NCBI GenBank assembly: GCA_022711175.1
Contig: JAKLFM010000015.1
Span: forward strand, 1-57,556
From: Bacteroidota bacterium
GTDB lineage: Bacteria > Bacteroidota > Bacteroidia > Bacteroidales > UBA4417
DNA: 57,556 bases
Reading direction: 5' to 3'
The notes under the pieces were generated by a model. It worked only from the letters and a program-made list of their open reading frames with translations, ran no database searches and was not told where the DNA came from. How positions within the stretch are numbered: position 1 is the first letter of the stretch; every line of letters starts with the position of its first letter. The position numbers and the translations under genes are program-made. Shown in pieces: positions 51,971-57,556 of the stretch.

Positions 51971-52384
51971 TTACTTTTTGAGTGAACGCATATAAGCGAC
52001 AAGAGCCCACCGGTCTTCATCATCAGTGACCTTCTTCTCGTAAGCAGGCATTTCCTCATAACCAATTACAGTGATATAATAGAGTTCTCCGTCAGAATAT
52101 GACTGGAATTTACTACCGGAGAAGTCACCAGGGAAGGTTTTCATGCTGGCAGCTTTTGGTCCGTCGCCCAGGCCTTTTGGCCCATGGCATGACTTGCAGT
52201 GTTTAATGTATAATTCTTTTCCGGCAGCTACATCGCCTTTGCCTTTCATGGTTTTATACTTGGCGGGCATATTGGCTTTCCATCCGCCAGGTTGTTTTTG
52301 TTGAGCAAATACACTTCCTGCGGCTACAAAGAGCAACATGAGCATTGTGATTGTGGTAATTCTCAGCATTTTACTTGTTTTCAT
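51971..52384 (-). CDS. Periplasmic monoheme cytochrome c
   Basis: This 137-residue protein has a signal peptide (to VFAQ, residue 28). A class I cytochrome c domain follows: heme site CKSCH (C63, C66, H67) then GPKGLGDGPKAASM, and a likely axial Met112 in YEEMPAYEKK. It is a small soluble electron shuttle. Its place between the outer-membrane barrel gene and the membrane-anchored heptaheme gene suggests that it links inner and outer membrane parts. Confidence 0.92.
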   Translation of the reverse strand: MKTSKMLRITTITMLMLLFVAAGSVFAQQKQPGGWKANMPAKYKTMKGKGDVAAGKELYIKHCKSCHGPKGLGDGPKAASMKTFPGDFSGSKFQSYSDGELYYITVIGYEEMPAYEKKVTDDEDRWALVAYMRSLKK

Positions 52385-52436
52385 TATTGTGTTTTTTGTT
52401 GTGAATAAACGTTGTTTAGCAAATTTCGTTCCAAAA

Positions 52437-53339
52437 TTAGAAGTTCCAGAGTCGGGTAATATTCAATCCCAGCAGGAACTGCCCGTCGAAGAAGTTGTTT
52501 TTGTTGGTCATCATCACTTCCTGCGGTAAAATACCCTGCGAACTGCCGAGCCACAGGTGGAAGGCATGCGTACTGGTAGATATTTCGGCACCGACGCAGA
52601 AGTTAGGTTCTGCGGGATCGGGAACAGGATTCCATTCTGTAATGCCTTTGATTTTGAGTGGTAAGTCGTACGTTGCGATTAACGAAATTTGCGGGCTTAC
52701 TTTGTACCTGGCACCCATCGAGATTCCAATGCGGTCGTGATCAACGAGCGAATCAACGGCATTAAAATGTGTGAATGTCGGGGCAACCTGAACAGATAAG
52801 GCATTGCTAAAACGGCGCGTAATAATGAGCTCGGTGAAGTACGAATATCGGTTCGAGAATTTGTAGCTGTCGCCAAATGCGGCATCGGCACTGCAGTCGA
52901 TCTGCCAGTTGCTGTATAAAGTAAGTGATACAGGTATTGTATTGGAGCGTGTTTGTTGCAGGATGTTGTATTTCACCTGGAAATCCTGTGCTTTCTTGTA
53001 TTTAGTAGTGCCCCAGCCGACCATAAGGTTTTTCATGGGAACGAAATTGAGTCCCAGCCTGATGTTTGATACGCCCCAGATGCCCCAAAGGTCGCTAATA
53101 CCGTTTTCAACAGTGGCAAAGCGGTGTTGAATAACAAATTCGAGTGTGTTTTTCACCGGGATGGTGCTTGTTTGCTGGTCGAACAGCAATCCGCTCTCAA
53201 ATGCCGGTTTGGCCGGACGTTTGTCTGGACCGGTTTCTTCTTCGGTAGTTTCCTGTGCCGATGCCGATGTTCCCAAAACCATCAGGAGTGAAACAAGAAG
53301 GGGAAAAAACGTGTATCGGGGATGAATATATCTTTTCAT
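52437..53339 (-). CDS. DUF5777 outer-membrane beta-barrel protein
   Basis: This 300-residue protein has a signal peptide (to SASAQ, about residue 29) and alternating aromatic strands ending in a C-terminal Phe (LLGLNITRLWNF), as in outer-membrane barrels. The opening FESGLLFDQQTSTIPVKNTLEFVIQHRF matches DUF5777, called a membrane-bound beta-barrel domain and known from Bacteroidota. About 12-14 strands could fit. It lies between two cytochrome c genes with gaps of 27 and 52 bases, so it may be the pore through which electrons or a substrate cross the outer membrane. The ATG at 53351 is an alternative start. Confidence 0.8.
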   Translation of the reverse strand: MKRYIHPRYTFFPLLVSLLMVLGTSASAQETTEEETGPDKRPAKPAFESGLLFDQQTSTIPVKNTLEFVIQHRFATVENGISDLWGIWGVSNIRLGLNFVPMKNLMVGWGTTKYKKAQDFQVKYNILQQTRSNTIPVSLTLYSNWQIDCSADAAFGDSYKFSNRYSYFTELIITRRFSNALSVQVAPTFTHFNAVDSLVDHDRIGISMGARYKVSPQISLIATYDLPLKIKGITEWNPVPDPAEPNFCVGAEISTSTHAFHLWLGSSQGILPQEVMMTNKNNFFDGQFLLGLNITRLWNF

Positions 53340-53366
53340 ACAATGATGCATGGTTTGAGTGAATGA

Positions 53367-53753
53367 TTAATTGTTTTTTGCGCCTGCATATACCCACCGG
53401 TAAATCAAGGCAGCTTCCTTAACGGTGATATACTGGTTCATGCTGCCGCCTGCCTTCAGGCAGGTATATATTATGCTTTCTTCGGGTTTAGTGGCAACAA
53501 CAAAATTGCCTGTGGTGATGGCTGAGTAAGCATTGGCAGCCGTAAGATCCGGAGCAAAAGCACCTGCTTTATGACACTTGACACATTGTGCAGTAAATAT
53601 TGGGATAATATCCTGCGAAAAACTGATGGTATCTTCGGTACCAACAGGCGGCACATATGGCTCAGGGTAAACAATGAAATCGTATTCGCATGAGGCGAAC
53701 ATTGCAGTGATTGCACCCATAAGCAGTAAAGTTCTCAGGTATGGTTTTTTCAT
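53367..53753 (-). CDS. Monoheme cytochrome c-like lipoprotein
   Basis: This 128-residue lipoprotein (MFASC, Cys22) has one cytochrome module: DTISFSQDIIPIFTAQCVKCHK with heme site C57-C60-H61, and a late Met in SMNQYITVKE. It is the same module that is repeated four times in the lipoprotein at 45170-46420 (compare VTFSGTIWPVIQNNCFGCH). Reading further upstream to 53903 gives no signal peptide, so the ATG at 53753 is the start. It is the first gene of the five-gene cytochrome unit and divergent from the Crp/Fnr-type regulator. Confidence 0.88.
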   Translation of the reverse strand: MKKPYLRTLLLMGAITAMFASCEYDFIVYPEPYVPPVGTEDTISFSQDIIPIFTAQCVKCHKAGAFAPDLTAANAYSAITTGNFVVATKPEESIIYTCLKAGGSMNQYITVKEAALIYRWVYAGAKNN

Positions 53754-53894
53754 CTTTGAAGGTATGTTAAATGAGCTTTTAATATTATGAGTTTTAGATA
53801 TGAAGAACTCTGAATGTTTTGATATACAAAAGAAATCAAAATTTTTCGATTGGTTTTCCGCGAACGAATGATGTTTAAATATAAAAATAATTGA

Positions 53895-53925
53895 ATAAAT
53901 CAATATATGGATTGATATTTGTCAT
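53895..53925. promoter_or_regulatory. Overlapping inverted repeats between cytochrome unit and Crp/Fnr regulator
   Basis: ATCAAT-N6-ATTGAT (53899-53916) overlaps TTGATATTTGTCAT (53912-53925). The latter matches the Fnr consensus at 8 of 10 fixed bases and resembles the site at 49386-49399. It lies immediately before the regulator -7 box, so binding there would block or tune the regulator gene and may activate the divergent cytochrome unit. Confidence 0.55.
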
Positions 53926-53933
53926 TACCTTTG
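53926..53933 (+). promoter_or_regulatory. Candidate -7 element of the Crp/Fnr-type regulator gene
   Basis: TACCTTTG fits TAnnTTTG perfectly, 56 bases before the ATG. No TTG -33 element is at the normal distance; the Crp/Fnr-like site occupies the spacer. Confidence 0.6.
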
Positions 53934-53989
53934 TTTTAACACGAATCTATAATCGATAATAATCACGGTAATCCCATCAATATTTTTCC

Positions 53990-54694
53990 ATGCCTTCCGA
54001 AATATTCAGAAAAGATAAAACCTGCTGTAATTTTTGCCTTGAGCGGTCCGACATATTTGCATGCCTTAAACAGGATGAATTATCTGTTATTGGCGAAAAC
54101 CGTTCAGAGATTCATTTTAAAGCAGGAGAGCTCATTTTTAAGCAAGGCACACCTGCAGCGCATCTTCTTTGCCTCACCAAAGGCATGGTTAAACTATATA
54201 TTGAAGGCTTCGACAATAAAAACCTTATTATCGGGATAGTAAAACCGGTGGAGTATATTCTTGGTCCCGGCATTTATGTTGACAGCAAGCATCATTATTC
54301 GGCGGTGGCAATGGAGGATTCGATTGCCTGCCTTGTGGATGCCAATATTTTCAAAACGCTGATTCATTCAAACCCGGCGTTTGCCGATGAATTTATCAGG
54401 AAAGTGAGCTTGCTGTCAATCAGTAATTTTCAACAATTTATAAGCCTTACCCAAAAACAGATGCCCGGGCGCATTGCGGATGTGCTTCTGTACCTGAGCG
54501 GAACAATTTATGAAAGCAGCACCTTTACCACTGCTCTGTCAAGGCAGGATTTGGCCGATATGTCGGGTATGTCGAAAGAAAGTGCAATACGAATATTGAA
54601 AGAATTGAAGGATGAACAGATAATTGCCGTTGAAGGCAATACTTTTGAAATTCTGAAACGTGATTCGCTGGAAATGATCAGTCAGACCGGCTGA
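53990..54694 (+). CDS. Crp/Fnr-family transcriptional regulator with cysteine-rich N-terminus
   Basis: This 234-residue protein has a cyclic-nucleotide-binding-like beta-roll (about 28-125), a dimer helix and a C-terminal winged helix-turn-helix (about 172-222, LSRQDLADMSGMSKESAIRIL). The recognition helix keeps the Glu and Arg of the E-x-x-x-R pattern. N-terminal cysteines C12, C13, C16 and C25, plus C61 and C114, could bind a 4Fe-4S cluster or otherwise sense oxygen, NO or redox state, as in Fnr. Spacing differs from E. coli Fnr, so a cluster is only a possibility. It is divergent from the cytochrome unit and is its likely regulator. It converges with the next gene, with 8 bases between stops. 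Confidence 0.88.
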   Translation: MPSEIFRKDKTCCNFCLERSDIFACLKQDELSVIGENRSEIHFKAGELIFKQGTPAAHLLCLTKGMVKLYIEGFDNKNLIIGIVKPVEYILGPGIYVDSKHHYSAVAMEDSIACLVDANIFKTLIHSNPAFADEFIRKVSLLSISNFQQFISLTQKQMPGRIADVLLYLSGTIYESSTFTTALSRQDLADMSGMSKESAIRILKELKDEQIIAVEGNTFEILKRDSLEMISQTG

Positions 54695-54702
54695 GAAAAA
54701 AG

Positions 54703-55494
54703 CTAATTGTATCGTTTTCCAAAGCTGAAACTGATGTATGCAGTAACAAAGAAGCGGTAAGGATCGTTAAAGGCCATAATAGGTATGGCTTTCGGGAAAA
54801 CATCAACAACAACTCCGGCTTCAAGTGCTTTAATGCGCTGGGTATATTGCCCGAATTCGAAGTTAAAGCCTGCTTTGGCATAAATGCCCGGGTAGGGTTT
54901 TATCTCTCCTAACCCTTCGAGAAACGGCCCTCTTCCGGCAATATCACAGTCTTCACTGGTATTGTAACCCCGGTAGGGGAAATGCCTCTGCGGGTCGTAC
55001 TTCTCGAGTTGCAGGTCATAATAGGTGATAAGGTCCTGTTGCGAATAATATGCTATATATAGATATACAGGCTTGGCAAGCGCAAGACTGGGCCCGCCAT
55101 AGTAGAAATAACGAACCTCGATACCGCCCCAGTAAGGTTTGCGGTTAATGAGTTTCTGCTGGCCTATGCCTGCACGCAAAATGTAAATATTGTTTTCTTT
55201 ACCGTAAACATAGCGACGCGAATTGGGAAGGTATTCGTTGTAACGGCGCACTTCTTTTGGCGATTTCATTTCGAGCAGGTCGAACTCCAGCATCCTCTTG
55301 AGGTAATATGTTTTATTGTGCCCTGTACGGTAACCTGCACCGTAACCAAGAGTATGCAGCGAAACAGAACCGGCCATCTCTTTACGATAAAGGATGCTTT
55401 CGGCTAGCGTGTCAAAATCAGGTATGTCCTGGGCAGCAAGGAACAGGGGAGATGTGAGCAGGAATAATGCCAGGATATTTTGAAGTGATTTCAT
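54703..55494 (-). CDS. Outer-membrane beta-barrel-like protein of unknown function
   Basis: This 263-residue exported protein has a signal peptide (MKSLQNILALFLLTSPLFLAAQ). The body is rich in Tyr, Gly and Arg with alternating strands (GYGAGYRTGHNKTYYLKRMLEFDLLEM is not a named motif) and ends VTAYISFSFGKRYN, a barrel-like terminal strand. I recognise it only as a conserved type of Bacteroidota outer-membrane protein. An in-frame ATG at 55548 would place 18 charged residues before the signal peptide, so I start at 55494. It lies 85 bases behind a 41-residue lipoprotein gene on the same strand and may share its promoter. Confidence 0.72.
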   Translation of the reverse strand: MKSLQNILALFLLTSPLFLAAQDIPDFDTLAESILYRKEMAGSVSLHTLGYGAGYRTGHNKTYYLKRMLEFDLLEMKSPKEVRRYNEYLPNSRRYVYGKENNIYILRAGIGQQKLINRKPYWGGIEVRYFYYGGPSLALAKPVYLYIAYYSQQDLITYYDLQLEKYDPQRHFPYRGYNTSEDCDIAGRGPFLEGLGEIKPYPGIYAKAGFNFEFGQYTQRIKALEAGVVVDVFPKAIPIMAFNDPYRFFVTAYISFSFGKRYN

Positions 55495-55579
55495 AACGTT
55501 AAAAACTCTGTGTAAACTGACAGATGTTTCATGTGAAGAACACTTCACAAACCACGATGTTCAGCGCACCGGGAGAACT

Positions 55580-55705
55580 TTATCGCGACTCAACCCGGTA
55601 ACGGCTGGCTTCACCGTAGGCAGCGCACTGTTCGGAAGTGCTACAAGAGGAGAGCAGAATGGCGAGAATTGCAAAGGTTGCAAGGAGAGCTGCTATTTTC
55701 TTCAT
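55580..55705 (-). CDS. 41-residue lipoprotein
   Basis: This gene has an export helix MKKIAALLATFAILAILL, the lipobox LLSSC (Cys21) and a mature part of only 21 residues containing one more Cys in SEQCAAYGEASRY. A near-ideal promoter (55743-55772) stands 37 bases upstream. Small lipoproteins of this kind occur in Bacteroidota, often before outer-membrane protein genes; the role is unknown. It was judged real from the lipobox, length-independent start context and promoter together. Confidence 0.75.
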   Translation of the reverse strand: MKKIAALLATFAILAILLSSCSTSEQCAAYGEASRYRVESR

Positions 55706-55742
55706 GACTTACAATTAATAACGGTTCAATTGATACCGCTCA

Positions 55743-55772
55743 CAAAAATATCCAATTTTTACTATATAACAA
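55743..55772 (-). promoter_or_regulatory. Strong Bacteroidota-type promoter of the small lipoprotein
   Basis: On the minus strand TTG (55772-55770), a 19-base spacer and TATTTTTG (55750-55743) match the TTG-N19-TAnnTTTG consensus completely. This is the best promoter match I found in the window. Confidence 0.75.
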
Positions 55773-55814
55773 CAAAATTACTCCTATTATTGTGCTTTAA
55801 AATGTAAAAGCTGC

Positions 55815-56495
55815 ATGTCAGGTGTTAATCCACAAATCGAAGCAGGATGGCTTGATGCTCTGCGCGATGAGTTCGATAAGGAATATTTTGCTTCACTGAA
55901 ACAATTTCTGCTCGATGAAAAGCGCCTCTATAAAATTTATCCACCGGGTAACAGGATATTTGCCGCCTTTGATTTTACTCCATTCAGTAAAGTTAAGGTA
56001 GTTTTACTGGGTCAGGATCCATACCACGGCGAGGGCCAGGCTCACGGACTTTGCTTTTCGGTGCCGGAAGGTGTCAAACCACCACCATCGCTGGTCAATA
56101 TTTTTCAGGAGCTAAATAAAGACCTTGGCATACCGGTTCCCAACAATGGTAACCTTGAGAAATGGGCTTCACAAGGTGTGCTGCTACTGAATGCCACACT
56201 AACGGTGAGGGCAAACATGGCCGGTTCGCATCAAAAAAAAGGATGGGAGATATTTACTGACGCTGTGATCACGAAACTTTCCGAACGCAGCGACAGGATT
56301 GTATTTCTGCTCTGGGGGAATTATGCACAAGCCAAGGAAGTGCTGATTGATACTTCTAAACATGCTGTGCTCAAAGCTGCGCATCCTTCGCCATTTTCGG
56401 TTTACAGGGGATTTTTCGGATGCCGGCATTTCTCAAAAACCAACGAAATCCTTACTTCGTTCGGCAAAACACCAATCAACTGGAGATTAGACTGA
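55815..56495 (+). CDS. ung: Uracil-DNA glycosylase, family 1
   Basis: This 226-residue enzyme removes uracil from DNA as the first step of base excision repair. Motif [15 protein letters not shown] contains the water-activating Asp68. LLLNATLTV follows near 123-131. The Leu-loop motif [11 protein letters not shown] carries His190. These are the family 1 residues equivalent to E. coli D64 and H187. The length is normal. It is followed after 21 bases by the radical SAM gene, probably on one transcript. Confidence 0.96.
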   Translation: MSGVNPQIEAGWLDALRDEFDKEYFASLKQFLLDEKRLYKIYPPGNRIFAAFDFTPFSKVKVVLLGQDPYHGEGQAHGLCFSVPEGVKPPPSLVNIFQELNKDLGIPVPNNGNLEKWASQGVLLLNATLTVRANMAGSHQKKGWEIFTDAVITKLSERSDRIVFLLWGNYAQAKEVLIDTSKHAVLKAAHPSPFSVYRGFFGCRHFSKTNEILTSFGKTPINWRLD

Positions 56496-56516
56496 CGGAA
56501 TAATCATAAAGTGGTC

Positions 56517-57524
56517 ATGAAAACCTCAAAGTGGTTCATTAAACACAGCGAAACTTCGGTAAAATGCACCTTATGCCCACATGAATGCATTATCCGTGAG
56601 GGGAAATCAGGAAGCTGCAGGGTGCGTTCAAACAAGGGAGGACTCCTCCGCCCTGATAATTACGGCCTTATCTCGGCTTTGCGCACAGATCCTATTGAAA
56701 AAAAGCCTTTGTATCATTTTTATCCCGGTTCGGGTATTTTCTCTGTCGGATCGGCAGGCTGCAACCTGCGCTGTGTTTTTTGCCAGAATTGTGAAATATC
56801 GCAGGTTATTTCGCTTGACGACATTCTGGGTTTGCAACACTATGAACCACAGCAGATTGTCGATAATGCACGGACTGTTGCAGGCAACCTGGGAATTGCG
56901 TTTACCTATAACGAGCCAACTGTTTGGTACGATTTCATGTTCGACACCGCACGACAGGCAAAATCAATCGGCCTCAAAACGGTGATGGTAACCAATGGTT
57001 ACATAAACAGGGCGCCACTAAGTGAGTTATTAGAGGTGACCGATGCGTTCAGCGTTGATTTAAAAGGATTTACCGAAGAGTTTTACCACAAAGCATCTTC
57101 AGCCCGGCTTGAGCCTGTAAAAGAATCGATTAAACAAATTGCGGCAGCTAAAAGGCACTTCGAGATCGTGAACCTTGTAATACCGGATATGAATGATAAC
57201 CGGCAAACATTCAATGAGATGGTGAAATGGATCAGTGGCGAGCTGGGGAAAGAGACAGTGTTGCACCTTTCGAAATATTTCCCGATGTATAAACTCAATA
57301 CGCCGGCAACCTCTACGGCGCTGCTCGAAGAATTGCATGAAATGGCATCGCAACACCTTGATTATGTTTACCTTGGAAACGCAGAATCGCATCACAACAA
57401 TACCTATTGCCCCCAATGTAAATCGCTGGTCATTGTGCGGCATGGTTACAACACAGTTCTTACAGGTATTGATGCATCAGGCAATTGTTCGAAATGCCGT
57501 ACCAAGATATTGAAATACATTTGA
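56517..57524 (+). CDS. amrS: AmmeMemoRadiSam system radical SAM enzyme
   Basis: This 335-residue radical SAM protein has an N-terminal zinc-like cysteine set (C17, C20, C24, C34: CTLCPHECIIREGKSGSC). The SAM-cluster motif CNLRCVFCQN has C82, C86 and C89. An extra C-terminal ribbon reads CPQC ... CSKCRTK. The opening and GSAGCNLRCVFCQN-EIS context match the AmrS/PflA-like member of the AmmeMemoRadiSam system, whose AMMECR1 and Memo partners are not in the window. The substrate of this system is not firmly known. A GTG at 56511 is a less likely start. It is the last gene; only 32 bases follow. Confidence 0.88.
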   Translation: MKTSKWFIKHSETSVKCTLCPHECIIREGKSGSCRVRSNKGGLLRPDNYGLISALRTDPIEKKPLYHFYPGSGIFSVGSAGCNLRCVFCQNCEISQVISLDDILGLQHYEPQQIVDNARTVAGNLGIAFTYNEPTVWYDFMFDTARQAKSIGLKTVMVTNGYINRAPLSELLEVTDAFSVDLKGFTEEFYHKASSARLEPVKESIKQIAAAKRHFEIVNLVIPDMNDNRQTFNEMVKWISGELGKETVLHLSKYFPMYKLNTPATSTALLEELHEMASQHLDYVYLGNAESHHNNTYCPQCKSLVIVRHGYNTVLTGIDASGNCSKCRTKILKYI

Positions 57525-57556
57525 TTAACAAAATCAGGCTTGTGCATACGGTCAGA

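Noticed and set aside
53754..53903. Fifty extra N-terminal residues on the monoheme lipoprotein
   Set aside because: The added part has no signal-like start and would bury the lipoprotein signal. The ATG at 53753 gives a standard lipoprotein signal peptide.

Overview
The window comes from the chromosome of an uncultured-type member of the Bacteroidota, most likely a Bacteroidales-like, carbohydrate-degrading anaerobe or microaerophile. The evidence is two SusC/SusD pairs, three proteins with type IX secretion (T9SS) C-terminal sorting domains, the Bacteroidota gene order rpmG - DUF4295 - ftsY - rimO, and several promoters fitting the Bacteroidota consensus TTG ... TAnnTTTG. I see no rRNA, tRNA, CRISPR array or insertion sequence.

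Region 1 (1-8.1 kb) is housekeeping. On the minus strand lie a T9SS-secreted protein, xerD, a bifunctional nuclease and a truncated nucleoside permease. On the plus strand lie rpmG, a 51-codon DUF4295 gene, ftsY, rimO, a MORN-repeat protein and a hotdog thioesterase. Region 2 (8.3-13.5 kb) is an SOS-like mutagenesis cassette. It holds a second DnaE-type polymerase and a Y-family polymerase on the minus strand, divergent from an XRE-S24 (LexA-like) self-cleaving repressor. Two tandem palindromic operators sit on the repressor promoter.

Region 3 (13.7-43.2 kb) is a large polysaccharide utilisation locus. It has a GH31, an S9 peptidase, a membrane-spanning regulator with a LuxR-type helix-turn-helix, a lipoprotein with a duplicated PKD + unknown-module unit, SusCD pair 1, GH30, SusCD pair 2, GH5-CBM6-T9SS, GH16, a second GH30, and a BACON-GH5 on the opposite strand. 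GH16 plus two GH30 plus GH5 suggests a mixed beta-1,3/beta-1,6-glucan (laminarin- or fungal-type) as substrate. This is inferred from families, not shown.

Region 4 (43.2-54.7 kb) starts with two unrelated small genes and then becomes rich in c-type cytochromes: a four-module tetraheme lipoprotein, a collagen-like hexaheme lipoprotein, and a five-gene unit. That unit encodes a monoheme lipoprotein, a DUF5777 outer-membrane barrel, a soluble cytochrome c, a membrane-anchored heptaheme cytochrome and a cytochrome b. A Crp/Fnr-family regulator with a cysteine-rich N-terminus is divergent from it. The parts are those expected of an electron conduit from the quinone pool to the cell surface. This is my main candidate for an undescribed system. 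Region 5 (54.7-57.5 kb) holds an outer-membrane protein, a 41-residue lipoprotein with a strong promoter, ung, and an AmmeMemoRadiSam radical SAM enzyme.
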